Part shown: positions 46,628-59,163 of the stretch, piece by piece
How the letters are laid out: the number at the start of each line of letters is the position of its first letter
How positions within the stretch are numbered: the stretch's first letter is position 1
Assembly (NCBI RefSeq): GCF_029873635.1
Contig: NC_080428.1
Span: forward strand, 63,173,957-63,237,956
From: Malania oleifera
Taxonomy: Eukaryota; Streptophyta; Magnoliopsida; Santalales; Ximeniaceae
Reading direction: 5' to 3'
Length of the DNA stretch: 64,000 nucleotides
Made by a program: the position numbers and the translations under genes
Notes under the pieces: generated by a model
Told to the model about the DNA's origin: nothing
Databases searched by the model: none
Seen by the model: the letters and a program-made list of their open reading frames with translations, nothing else

Positions 46628-49600
46628 TTATACGTCCTCAATATTGGTATCATCCTCATTTTCTAAAGTGTCTTCCTCTTCACTACAGTACTCGACCCCT
46701 GTTTCCTCTTCCCCATCAGTTTCTTCATTATTGATGAAGTGAACGTCTATAGAAGGTTCAATTGTAATGTTAGCAATCCCTATGTGTTCTGCCATGGCAC
46801 CATCCCTATTCAATAGTATAGGATCGGCTCCTTCTTTGACAACATTGAAAGCAAATTGCGCTGCTGCACTGACAGATGACTCATCTTCTTGGAATGCAGC
46901 CTCACTGGTACTATTCTCCCCATCAGTAACTTCTGTAACAGCATATAAATTTTGGGGAGGAATGTTTTGGGCCACTTGCCATTCACCCTTCAATTTGATG
47001 TCTTTAAGGTAAAACACTTGTTTTGCCTACGTCGCAAGCACAAAAAGGTCATTTTGATACCAAGTCTTGCTAAAATTGACACTGGTAAAGTAGGCATCGG
47101 TGTTTATCCCAGTCCTTTTATTACTAATGTCCCACCAGGTACACTTGAACAGGTGGACGAGTCTGTTGGCTCCATAGCTAAGCTCTATAATGTCGTCCAA
47201 CACACCAAAGTAGTCAATTTCTTTATCTCCTTTTATGCCTAGCACCGTAACCCCACAATTTTGGGTTCTTCTATGCAGTTCGAGGGACTTTGTATGAAAT
47301 CGTAATCTGTTGACAATGCAACCGCTGTAGCGGTTAACTTGTTGATCGGGGCCACATGCCAACGTGTACAAATCTTTACTTGTTGTTGGTTTCTTATTGT
47401 AACACATTACTTTCATCTATTAAATAAACAGGAGTTTAGAAGAATAAACCGTCAATAGTGAAAACATACATTGTTTCTCACTCAAGCAGTATTTTTTACT
47501 TACACGACTCCCAAACCAATTGATAAATTCTTTCTTGTCTTTCATCAACATTTAGTTCATTTTGGGTCAGAAGTTCAGCTTTATGTTCGCTATATGCAAC
47601 AGTAGTACATGTTAATGTCAACTAAGTATATAAATATGCATATGTAAATACAATGCAAAGTAAGGAGTTCGGAACCATGTACTCGATATATGGAACAATT
47701 TCATCACAATTATTGAGGATGTAAAAATGAGCCTTTTGTAGGTCATCCATATCAATGAAATCTTAAACTCGTGCACCGAGAGGCTGACCATTTCTCAAAA
47801 TATAGAGCTCCTTAGTTCTTCATCTTCGGTATTAATAGCATAAATGTTCGCATTTCGCTCCTTACGAGTGAACCTTGTGTCAATATCATGTAGATACATT
47901 GAGCAAAATGCAAGACATTTACTGTCAATGCATGCCTTAATGATTGAACCTTCCGGTTGTGCCTTATTGCGCACATACCCCTTCAAAGTGGACAAGAACC
48001 TGTGCATTTTACATAGCATTATAGATCTCTAGACACAATAAAGAAAAAAAATAAAAATAAAGAAATCACGTGACCATTATACAAGGACTTTATAATTTAC
48101 CTCTCAATAGGATACATCCAACGATATTGAACCGGTCCTCCAATTATGGCCTCCCTTGGTAAATGGATGGTTAGGTGGACCATCACATTGAAGAATGCTG
48201 GCGGAAATATTTTCTCCCGCTTGCATAATATGATCACAATATCATCCTTTAACCGTTCAAGTACGTTTATACTCAATTTTTTGGAGCACGATTGTCGACA
48301 AAAGATTCCTAGCTCAATCAGCACCGAGCGAATATCTTCAATCAAGTGTCCACGAAGGAAAATGGGTAGAACCCGTTGTAGAAGGACGTGATAGTCATGA
48401 TTTTTCATTCCTAGCATCTTCCCTTCCTTTGTGTTTATGCATCGAGCTATGTTCGATGCATATCCATTAGGTAACGTCACTTATTTCAACCATTCGAAGA
48501 ATTTATTCTTCTCATCCTTCAAAAATGTGTAATAAGCTGATGACATGAGAATTTTGTCCCCATCACGAAATAGGTGCAACTCAGGTTGTATTCCCATATC
48601 TTCCATATCTCGGAGACCATTTGCTGTGTCCTTTGTCTTCCCATTTATATCAAGCAATGCACCAATGACATTCTCACAAATGTTCTTTTCGATGTGCATG
48701 ACATCCAAGTTGTGGCGTAGTTGAAGATCTTTCCAATATGGCAACTCGAAGAAGATGCTTCTCTTTGTCCCATTCAACTCCTACTCAGCGCGTTTTCTTT
48801 TTCTACTGGTTGGTGGTTTCCCAAGTTTCACATCTCCTATCAACCTTAGATGGTTTAATATCTCTTCCCCACTTAGTCGCTTTGGCTGCAACCTTCATTC
48901 AGGTTTTCCATTTAAGCTTCTAACGCCACGAGTCCTCCAAGGATGTCCAGTTTGTAGAAAACAACAATGACACATAAAGCATAACTTGCAGCCATGCTTC
49001 AAGGATAAGGACCCAGCATCCTTATTACATACTGGGCATGCTAAGTAACCTTTTGTGCTCCAACCTAACAGATTTTTGTAAGCGGGGAAATCATTAATTG
49101 TCCACAAGACTACAGCATGCATCCGAAATGTTGTCATGGTTTCCACATCGAATATCTCCACTCCTTTTTCCCATAGTTCTTTCAACTCGTCAATTAACGG
49201 ACGCAGGTAAACATCAATATCATTACTAGGTGCCCTTAGTCCGGGAATGAGCAGAGACATATAAATGAAAGGTTCTTTCATACATCGCCATAGCGACATA
49301 TTGTATGGCATCATCATAACTGGCCACATGCTATACGGGTTGTTCATGTTACCGAAACGATTGAACCCATCAAAAGCAAGGCCAAGACTGATGTTGCGAG
49401 GATCACTAGCAAACCACCGATGCATTTTATCAAAATTGGCCCAAGCTTCGGAGTCCGCTGGATGGCTAAGGGTGTTTCCATCTTGAAGACATATCTCTTG
49501 ATGCCATCTCATATCTGTAGCAGTCTTTTTGCACATATACAATCGTTGCAGCCACGTGATTAATGGACAATATCGCAAAACTTTTTTGGGGATCTTTTTA

Positions 49601-50400
49601 CCCTTTTTCTAATTAGTTGTATACCTCGGTTCACCACATTCTGGGAACTCGTTCACATTTTCATGTTCACCATAAAAGAGGGCACAATCATACCTACATG
49701 CATGTATTAGAGTGTAATCGAGACCTAATTCATGCATGTATGTCTTCGCCTCATAAAAAGACTTGGGAAGTGTTTCACCAGCAAGCAGTGTTACCTTAAT
49801 GAGGCTTAAATGCATGTTGAATGCGCTCTGAGATAACCCATGCATTGTCCTTATATGAAGCAACTTTATCAGAAACTCTAATTTTGAGAACTTTTTACAG
49901 TTTGGATATAGGGGCACTCGTGCATCCCTCATGAGATTAGCAAATGGTTTATCGAGTCGATTCAACGTACTAGGATTGCAAGGTACAGTACCTACTGAAG
50001 TAGATTCATCACCAGTACGTGACACAGGCATATCGCTCGTGTCCATTGCAATCCCCTTTTGCAAGTCACCTAACATTTCAATTACCCCTTCCGAACAGGT
50101 ATCACCACCTACTATATTTGTCCCCTCATCTTCATTGTTATCATCATCGCTTAGAACTGCATAATCTTCACCGTGGAACACTCATGTTCTGTACCTTTTC
50201 TCCATTCAAAAGTCTAATAAATGTGAATGGACCAAATCAATGTGTTTGAATGTTATGTTTTGGAATTTCTTGCAAGGACACCTTATTCTACTGGCTTTGT
50301 CTACACGAGGATGCACGAACTCTATGAAATCATGTACCCCTTTCATGTATTTTGGCAAAAACTTAGCCCGAGCATTCATCCAAATCTTATCCATGTTCAT
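46628..50400 (-). pseudogene. TNP2-type CACTA transposase
   Basis: It starts at ATG 50400 with a transposase-associated domain (MDKIWMNARAKFLPKYMKGVHDFIEF). The TNP2 core (Transposase_21) follows at about 49580-48480: DMRWHQE, HPADSEAWANFD, FASDPRNISLGLAFDGFN, NDIDVYLRPL, TINDFPAYKNLLGWSTKGYLACPVC. A DUF4218-like region lies at 48480-48100 and, after an intron of about 100 bp (about 48096-48002), a DUF4216-like region at 47416-46900 (FKCTWWDI, FTSVNFSKTWYQNDLFVLA). All ORF pieces from 50400 to 48097 share one frame and are separated by about six stop codons, two of them close together near 50207 and 50183. The lack of obvious frameshifts suggests fairly recent decay or pressure on the frame. 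The gene would encode the enzyme that binds and cuts the element ends. Confidence 0.88.
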
Positions 50401-53089
50401 TAATTACCCTATAACATGTTCAAGTAAATGGTGTTATTATTCTGGTTCTCATAACGTTTATAATGCATGCATCAAGAATCCTATAATCAACCATCATACT
50501 CTAAAGGGTACGAATCCTATCCCATTTAGGAATGTTGCATTTACATTGCGATCAATCTCTCAAATTCCTTCATCGTAGTCGTTATAAATTTCGGCAGCAT
50601 CTCCCCATGTCTCTCCAAGTACACAAGATGGGAGAAGTGAACATGTTGCTACTTTTCCATCACTAACAAATTGTCATGACACCCGACTATGCAACCAAAG
50701 AACACAAGTAGAGACCCGCTCGAAATATATAATGACAATTGACAAAGCGTGAACGATGACAACAATGTAAATACAACTTCCTGAACTGTCCACATTGGAC
50801 AATCCAAGAATGGTTGAAGAACAAACATTACTAATCATAAATGAAACAAATAATTAACATGTTCAAGTGATTATTAGTCAACATAGTATGACTAATAATC
50901 AATTGAAATATAACAATTGATTTGTCTCACAAGTACGATTAGGTATGAATGTATAATAACCGTTCTTGGATGGGTCTAAGTTTCAATGAATATATGAAAT
51001 GGCAATAATTAATTTGGCATTTTACTTCATATTGCATTTAATTCTTGACCTTTCACTGTGCGCTTAAGATTGTTGTTTTTAGCCAAGTTTTTTTTATTTT
51101 CAATTATAAGCCTAAGATCGTCTCTTTTCTTACGAATTCCAACACGTGAGAGGCACGAGTTAGAATGACTTTAAGTTTTAACTGATCATGCATACATTTC
51201 TTTGTACATAGTTTTGTTATGGATAAACTTTAATGAAAATTCGGCAACATGTCATCTATAAATTGAGCATATCCCAAAAAATTCCTACACTAAAACTTGA
51301 TAGATTCAAGCAATATACTAACAATATATATAATCATAGCTCTTAGAATCGTATGATTCCTGACTCAAATCATAAATTCATAGAAAGGCATAAATCAGTT
51401 AGAATGTATATGAATATCATAGAAGGCTATTGAATAGATGAAACAAATCATACAAACGTAAGATTTGGATATGTCTCCCCCAAAACCCAACTTAAAACTT
51501 TTAGACATTTGCACAATGGCCTTCTTTTGCCATTAATGTAAGTTCTTCCCTCCCTAATAGAGAAGAAATAAGTCTGTTGGCCTTCTTATTTTGCACTTTT
51601 CTTTTTTGCCGTTAGATATAAAATCAGAAGAAAACCAGCGTTAGAGAAGGAAACTATCTTGAAAAGAAAAGCAAAGTCAACTGGGTGGGTGAGCTTTTCG
51701 TTGGAAGGTTGTTTCTCCACTCTCCACCCAGCAGATTTAAAGGTCTATTTTTATTAGTTTTTATATTTTAATAAGTTATGTTTATGTTTATTAACTTTTT
51801 TTCTTCTTGTTTTGGTTGTTACAGAAAACCCATGCATTAAAACTGACTACTTTTCTTATTAAACACCATAAAGTTCAAATTTTTACTATTTTTCATTGAT
51901 TCATTCCCTTAAAAACCATAAAGTTCAATTTATCATAAATATTTTCTTAATTCCACTACCTTTTCTAAATAAAACATACACATGAACCTTTTACTGTTAA
52001 ACATGTAAACTTAGACCACAACCATAAATTCTAATGTACTTTAAAAAAATAATGAGTCCTTATCTTAGACTTGGTGCTTCAGTTTTGAGTCACATAACAC
52101 GTGTTCCATAATTTCGTAGAAACTAGCTTAACTTGATACTTGATAGAGTTGGAATGGTAAGATCATGGTATATATCTTGTTTATATGGCCAATCTTCCAC
52201 TTATATCAATATATGTTTGAGTTACATAGATCATGGTTGGATTTAAACCTACAAAACTTGCTTCAAAGGGAAGCACCATTGCAACTATCAACATTGCCAT
52301 TACATACTGAAATTTCAATGGATTTTACTATTTTACTTGTTGCACATGCATGCAAGTCATTTGGAATCAATTTTTCAAATTTTATATCAAATCTTACAAT
52401 TCAATCTGATTCGCAATTCATGAAATTGGAATTTCGATTCATGATCTGAACTCATTTTGACAACCATTGTACCTAATAAATCCATGCCTTAAATAAATAA
52501 TTCAATTAACCAAAATAACCAAATTTACCCTCCAAATTTTAATATTATATTATATATTATAACATAATATTATTATTTCATTTTTGTTATGATAGCCTGT
52601 ATCCATGTAATAGTACTATATTATAGGGCATTCATCTAACCATCCAAAATAGTGATGAAAATTCTGTTCAAAAAGCGAGATTCCCATAGGAATGGGATGT
52701 CCATGACACTTACGCATGGAGGAGGGTGGGAATGGGATGCCCATGTCTTGTGGGAATCCTTCGTTCTAGAAATGTTAAGATTCATGTTATGTTAAATTTG
52801 ATGCTCAAATAAACATGGAAATGAAACTCCATGGTCTCAAGAATGTTGAAAGATATCGTTAACCAAATCTAAATTTTTCTAGAAAAATTGCTACAAAATC
52901 TAGATGCCTTGATGATCATTACTGGTAATTATAATATCATCAAACGTACACAATTAGAAAAATCCAGCCAGAGACAAAAGATCCCATAGACATTCCAAAT
53001 GTATATCCTCATATACTAGGAAAGTGAAAAATCGCCCAAATTTTAATAATAAAAAAGAAACCCATACCAACGGTTGGGAGGTAGAGGAC
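50401..53089. other. CACTA 5' non-coding region
   Basis: AT-rich DNA between the transposase start and the GC-rich repeat. No domain or ORF of note is present (a 94-codon plus-strand frame at 52165 is unrecognised). It may hold the transposase promoter on the minus strand; no clear TATA box is assigned. Confidence 0.5.
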
Positions 53090-53320
53090 TCAACGGCGTA
53101 GCGGCGGCCCCTGCGGCTCCAAGAGTAGCCGGAGGCGGGGTACTCGATGGCGACTAAGTGGCTGGGTAGCGGCGGCGGCCGCTACGGCTGTGGCTCCAAG
53201 GGCAGCTGAAGGTGGGGTACTCGACAGCGAGTGGTCGGGTAGCGGCGTTGGCGGCTGCAGCTGTGGCTTCGAGGGCAGTAGGAGGCAGGGGGTACTCGAC
53301 GGCAACTAAGTGGGTAAGGA
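53090..53320. repeat. GC-rich tandem array, about 76-bp unit, 2.5-3 copies
   Basis: GGGGTACTCGA-like segments recur with TACTCGA at 53141, 53218 and 53293. Between them are GGGTAGCGGCGGCGGC, GCTGTGGCTCCAAGGGCAG-like blocks. The patch contrasts sharply with AT-rich surroundings. Short ORFs run on both strands with Ala/Arg-rich products that resemble no family. Confidence 0.88.
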
Positions 53321-53454
53321 GGAGGAAAGAAGGGAAGAGGGAAAGAAGGGGGATCGGGGAGGGGAGGATCAGGAGAGCAGGGAGAGACGAGCGGGAAATG
53401 GATAAGGGAAAGGAGGGAAGAGAATGAAGATTGGGGTAAATTTCATAAAAGGAC

Positions 53455-54898
53455 TAGCAGTGACAAATAATAACCGTTACTACTAGTGGGACAATAGTGA
53501 CGAATTAATGAATTCGTCACTAATACTCTCAAACCAAAATTCTTGTTTTTTTTTAAATACGGGAAAAATTAGTGACGGTTCTCAAATCCGTCACTAATAC
53601 TGGGGCAATAGTGACGAATATATAAATTCGTCACTAATACTCATAAATAAAAATATTAAGATTATTTTAGAATACGGGAAGTATTAGTGACAATTCTCAA
53701 ATCTGTCACTAATACTGGGGCAATAATGACGAATATAAGTCGTCACTAATACTCTGAAAAAAAATATTAGGATTATTTTTCAATACGAGATGTATTAGTG
53801 ACGGCTCTGAAATCTGTCACTAATAAATGGCAAATAGTGACGAATAAAGAAATTTGTCACTAATACTCTGAAACAAAAAAAAAATTATTTATTTTTAAAT
53901 ATGTGAGGTATTAGTGACGGTTCTCAAATCCGTCACTAATACAGGGGTAATAGTGACGAATGTGTAAAGTCGTCACTACTACTCTGAAACAAAAATATTG
54001 AGATTATTTTTCAATATGAGAAGTATCAGTGACGATTCTCAAATCCGTCACTAATAATCGGCAAATAGTGACGAATAAAGAGATTCGTCACTAATACTCT
54101 GAAACAAAAAAAAAAATTATTTATTTTTAAATACATGAGGTATTAGTGACAGTTCTCAAATTCGTCACTAATATTGGGGTAATAATGATGAATATATAAA
54201 TTTGTCACTAATACTCTGAAATAAAAATATTGAGATTATTTTTCAATACGGGAAGTATTAGTGATGGTTCACAAATCCGTCACTAATAATGGGGCAATAG
54301 TGACGAATAAATAAATTCGTCACTAATACTCTGAAACAAAAAATTCTTATTTAATTTTAAATATGGGAAGTATTAGTGACGGTTCTCAAATCCGTCACTA
54401 ATACTAGGGCAATAGTGACGAATATATAAATTTGTCACTAATACTCAGATACAAAAATATTGTGATTATTTTTCAATACGTGAAGTATTAGTGACGGTTA
54501 TTAAATCTATCACAAATAATTGGCAAATAGTGACGAATAAAGAAATTCATCAGTAATACTCTAAAACAAAAAAAATTTATTTATTTTTAAATACCGAAGT
54601 ATTAGTGACGATTCCCAAATCCATCATTAATATTGCGCAATAGTGACGAATATATAAATTCGTCACCAATAATCTGAAATAAAAAAAATTATTTATTTTT
54701 AAAATAATAGTAGTGACGGTACAATTCGTCGCAAATATTTTCCCGAGATAATTTTTCCCGAAAAACTATTTGCCACGATTTTTTTTCAGTTTTTAGCGAC
54801 GAAAATAGTTCTGTATTAGTGACGGTTCTCAAATCCATCACTAATACCCACCTTTAGTGACGAAATTGTATTCGTCACAAATGATTTCATCACTAAAA
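53455..54898. repeat. CACTA subterminal array of alternating hairpins, about 115-bp unit, 11 copies
   Basis: Each unit contains two different imperfect palindromes: TTAGTGACGG...CCGTCACTAATA around TTCTCAAAT, and ATAGTGACGAAT...ATTCGTCACTAATA. They are followed by ACTCTGAAACAAAA. This linker recurs near 53522, 53638, 53752, 53863, 53980, 54097, 54214, 54329, 54440, 54557 and 54672. Subterminal repeats are the binding sites of CACTA proteins in known elements, so these are probably transposase-complex binding sites. Confidence 0.92.
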
Positions 54899-55022
54899 AC
54901 TAGTTTTTTTGTAGTGAATTTTAATTTAAGTCCATTTTTCCTTAGGTCCTAGGGCGTTCACCTTAATGATTCCCCACTTCATCTTCGTATCTAAGCCTCG
55001 GGCACTTCCAAATAGACAATTT

Positions 55023-56165
55023 GTAACGACCTGCCTAATTTATCACAAATTCAACCAAATTAATTATCATTAACTTAAAGCATAACAAAGTCAACTTGAA
55101 CCCGTTGGTAACTATGACACACTTATCATACACAGCAGAAACCTAAGTAGTAGTTAACATAAATCTCATTGACCCAACAATAGAATACAATAGACAAGAG
55201 TTACCTACATTCCACCATATACTATATAAATATACAATCCTCAAAACATCAAAAGATAAACTAGGATCTACATCAAAACCTACCAACCCTAGTTCAAAAG
55301 ACTCACCCTCCTGGCAGGGTAGTATAGTCGCCTCAACGGCGCGGGGCTTGGTCCACCTGTCTTTCTAGGTTTCTTGAAATGGTTTAAGCTGGGGTGAGAC
55401 ACCTCTTAGTAAGGGAAATAAACTAAATACATTTTTATGGCGACATGAATATTTAGTGCTATAATAATTGTACAGTACATGTCATATGCTTGAAAACACT
55501 GATCATATCATAACTGAGAAACATACAATTTCATGGTTTTACTAAATCATATTATGTTTCATTGTTCATAAAATCATTTGATATCACTAATAATTCTAAA
55601 ATTTACTCAGGATGAATAACTAACTGATGTCATGTATTACCCCCCACGACGAGTTGTGCAGCCCAAAGGCAGGACCCAACAATGGCTGGCCGACCACTGC
55701 CGAGTTAAAAATGTTTGTTAGTACGATGGGCCCGCCACACCCTAGTTCGGACTGCCAGGTGGATGTCTAAAACTCTACATTGAAAGTCACATCGACTATC
55801 CATCTCTCACCCCCGCCATTGGCAGGGGCGGTTAGCACAAGTTTGAACTTAACTTAACTATATAGTTACGGTACCATGCTCCTGATAACTGATCTGAACT
55901 ATCATCCAGATTTTGATAACATATAATACATGATAATATATTGTTTTAATATAAATAGATTGATAGCATTTTCTGAATTCTGTAATAACATAAATAATTA
56001 CGACCTTGCACCGATTACATTCATAACTGCAGCCTTGCACCGAAAACATGCATAACTGTGGCCTTGTGCCAGCTATCAATCACAGCCTTGCGTCGAACAT
56101 ATCATACATACTGGTATTTATCATATATTTTGAAATCATAGTTTACTCTATTATCATGTTATTCT
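55023..56165 (-). repeat. Gypsy-type LTR, truncated
   Basis: It begins TGTAACGACCTG and follows the LTR at 13131 closely in order: CAACTTGAACCCG, the GGTGAGACACCTCTTAGTAAGG box (55391-55414), the GAGTTGTGCAGCCCAAAGGC box (55640-55676), and an array of about 30-bp units with CCTTGCACCGA (55985-56100). Similarity ends near 56160 after ATTATCATGT. The U3 part with TATA box and palindromes is absent. Confidence 0.8.
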
Positions 56166-57219
56166 TGAAAATAAGGGTTTTGTTTTGTCAATTTGAAAAT
56201 AAATGTATCGTTGCGTTGCTAAGGTAGAGGGCAGAGGCCGGATGCGTTGCAGGTGACCGTTGCTCCTCGGGAGTCTGCTTGAGGAGTTCCTATATAAACA
56301 TAAGATGGGGTAAGATTTCCACCCATAAATATTTGTTTATAAAATTAACTTTAAATTCACTGGGCATTGATGGTGAAACTCTAGGAGAGAGACGAAAAGA
56401 GAGAAAAAGAGAGGGCTCAATTTTTGACCCCTTTTGCTTTAGTTGCATTGCATTCAATCATTTCTCACCTGGCAATGATCTTCAGAGGTTTTCTTCTCTT
56501 CTCAAACACATTAGCTTATAAGGGTTTTGTTTTGTCAATGTGAAATTTTTTTTTTCTCTCAGATTTTGCTTGTATTTGTGTTTGCCTTGCACTTCTTGGT
56601 TTGCTGTTATGCTTTTTTTTAAATCTCCAATGCTTTGTTTGGTTGCTGAGAAAATGTTCAAAAGAAAAGAGAACCAAGAATGTAAAAATTTAAAATTTCT
56701 TTTCTCGTCTTATCTCAAAACTTTGTTATGGTTCATTGTTGTTTTGTCCTCTCTCTTGCTTTACTCCCTCTGGCGAATGGAGGGATCTAGATAAGCCATA
56801 TAAATTTTTTTTGCATACATATTTACTTCTTCTGAGTTTTTTCCTGGCTTAATGTTTTTTTTTTAAATATATATATTAAATTATATTAAATAATACCCTA
56901 TTCTAGGAAGTATTTCCCAGAATGACCCTAACGTAATCTCGCTAGGCCAAGTAGCAAAATTTGGTTGAGAAAGTTGGACGTGTGGCAAATCTCACGGGTT
57001 CATCCATAGAGATTTGCTTTGGAATACTAATGGCTCATCCGCCCTCCATTGGACCCATGGCAAATCTTGTTGGTTCATCCAGTGAGATTTACTTCGGAAT
57101 ACTAAGGGCTCATCCACCCGCCGTTGGACGTGTGGCAAATCTAGCTGGTTCATCTAGCGAGATTTGCATTGTCCCTTATACAGTCGTTTCTTCTTTCTTC
57201 TGTGGGCGAATAGAGAGGC
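56166..57219. other. unassigned region with a 75-bp tandem repeat
   Basis: No known gene. A 20-bp direct repeat occurs at about 56172 and 56519. A CTATATAAACA TATA-like site lies near 56289. A 75-bp unit is repeated about 2.7 times at 56970-57175. Confidence 0.6.
56970..57175 (+). repeat. 75-bp tandem repeat with open frame
   Basis: Starts (GGACGTGTGGCAAATCT or variant) lie at 56976, 57051 and 57126. Because 75 is divisible by three, one plus frame (56961-57275) stays open and encodes a 25-residue repeat around ANLTGSSIEICFGIL. Each unit also holds an inverted repeat, GCAAATCT...AGATTTGC. Confidence 0.9.
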
Positions 57220-59096
57220 TATTGACTCTACGAGTCCAATCTTGTTTTGATAATGACAAATCACTTGATATTTGATCTGTGCATTGAGTTTGTGAACAGG
57301 ACTTACACTAAGCATGCACGGAAAGTTAACAAATCTTGGCAAGATCCATGGAACTCAAAGAGTACGGGAATCAAGATGCAAGCGGCAAAGTTCAAGAATA
57401 TCTTGGGAAAAGGTATTTAGAACTCATGTATTAACATTTTCATATGATTTAATTTGAGGCTCATTATAACTTAGAATGTTTTTAGGATTCATGCATTTCA
57501 TGTAAATCATTAGGAAACTCTCATGGACCTTGAAATGTTTTCAAAATCAAGAAAAATATATTTTATGAAAGACTCAAGAAAAGGAGCCAAGCAGATTTTT
57601 TAGTTAGAAATGAAAATTTGAGAAAATGGGGATTTCGGTCGCCTGAACTCAAACCTCAGTAGCCTGAAGAATTTCTTCGGTTGCTTGAAGATTAAGTTGA
57701 GTCACCTGAAGAATTAAATTGAGAAGACAGAACTTGGCCGAGGCTCTTCGGTTGCCTAACCTTGGAACCTCAAGCGCGTGAAGTTGACACTTCAGGAGCC
57801 TGAAGTTGAGTTCGGTTGGCTAAACTCGTGGGAAAGCCTAAAAATCAGTTCTTTATTAAAAAGACACGCGAAGTATCTTATTGATCCAACGGCTGAGATT
57901 AATTCTAAGGGTAATATAATATATATTATGAATATCTAAACCCTAGAACACAAGCTAAGAGACACAACAAGAAAGATATACATCTCATTACAAGACTTGA
58001 ACCCTAGAGCCGATTTTCTGCACTTCAATCTTCTTCCATCTTCGTTGGGAAAATCTCTACTGAAATCAAAAGGGCATTCATTCATCCAACTAAACTTTAA
58101 TCGAGTATTAAGGTTTGATTTGTCAAGTTATTACTTTTCAAGAATCTCTCATCTCTTTACGTGTTTATCATTAGAAAGTGGTTTTGATCTTGAGTGTGTA
58201 TTCACATATAAAAACTGATTTTCGAAAAGATCATGTTTTGAGAAAAACTTGTTAGCTTGGTTGATTGATTTGCAATTCAAGAAGTACATAAACACATATT
58301 CATATATATTGTTCATTGGGCTTCTTATTGAAAAACCTACTTTGATTAAAATATTAGAACTTGAAGGAAAACTTTGTGATTTTTGATTGAGTTGTATTCA
58401 AGTCAAATTTTTGTTAAATAGCTCACTTCAAATATACTTGTGCATATTTACAAAGTGAATCAAGAACCCTAGTGGACTGCCAAGCATTCCAAATATATTT
58501 TCACTTGGGAGTTTTGATTAAATACGAATTTGTGTGTTGACACATATCATACATCAAACGATTGTATCGGTTTTCATACATTCTTGAGCTTCAAATTACA
58601 TCATATGTGAATGTGTTAGGAAATTGAATTGTACTCACAAGCTTTTGTTAGAAGTATTGTTTTGAGTGTTATTTTCAAATTTCATTGTAAACACGGTTCG
58701 GGTTATGAGTCGGGTGTGAGGAGGAAGCTGTACCTTTTGTGAGCAGCGGATAAAGAGGGAGTTGTACCTCTTGTAAGTAGTGGTTTGTAAGGGAAGCTCC
58801 GTCCCACTTTAAGGAGCAGGGTTTTTAGTGAATCTTTGAGTGGTTGCTCAAGGTGAGGATGTAGGCCAAGTCGGCTGAACCTCGTAAAATCGCATTTGTC
58901 TTCTTTCTTCCTTTTACTCTTTATTTTCTACGCTATATTTAAATTGAGTATATTGCATGCATAGATAGGATTGCCACACTCACACATAATTGAGCAACTA
59001 GAAGTAGTTGGTAAAATTATAAGAAGTGTGTAAAAGGAAATTAAGTGGATTATTTTTTTTAATATCCAATTCACACTCCCCCCTCTTGGGATTACA
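57220..59096 (+). repeat. SIRE-like 5' LTR, about 1.9 kb
   Basis: The start aligns with TGTTGGCCTAACTAG of related LTRs but is itself diverged (TATTGACTCTACGAG), so the left edge is approximate. It ends CTCTTGGGATTACA. Motifs such as GGTCGCCTGAACTC and TTCGGTTGC(C)TGAA lie at 57625-57830, upstream of an AT-rich TATA-like stretch near 57910. GGTGAGGATGTAGGCC...GGCTGAACCTCGT near 58853 is the segment shared with the other SIRE-like LTRs. Confidence 0.82.
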
Positions 59097-59110
59097 CCTT
59101 AATCAACATT

Positions 59111-59122
59111 TGGTATCAGAGC
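59111..59122 (+). other. primer-binding site (initiator Met tRNA)
   Basis: TGGTATCAGAGC, 14 bp after the LTR end. Confidence 0.85.
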
Positions 59123-59163
59123 GGGTTTACTTAGACTTAATAGTTAATTTGTAAAACGATCAC

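Larger units (their letters stand above)
46146..54916 (-). mobile_element. CACTA (En/Spm) transposon, left end missing
   Basis: The right terminus reads CACTACAAAAAAACTA on the minus strand (54916-54901), the plant CACTA signature, with a possible 3-bp duplication AAT after it. Inside come a 1.4-kb subterminal hairpin array, about 2.6 kb of non-coding DNA with a GC-rich 76-bp repeat, a TNP2-type transposase gene and the first exon of a second gene, both on the minus strand. The other terminus is not seen: the element stops against a SIRE-like LTR fragment near 46145. It cannot move on its own, since one end is missing and the transposase is broken. Confidence 0.85.

Noticed and set aside
53455-54898. 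Regularly spaced palindromic repeats resembling a CRISPR array
   Set aside because: The spacers are themselves repeats and the array sits at a CACTA terminus in a plant genome; there are no cas genes.
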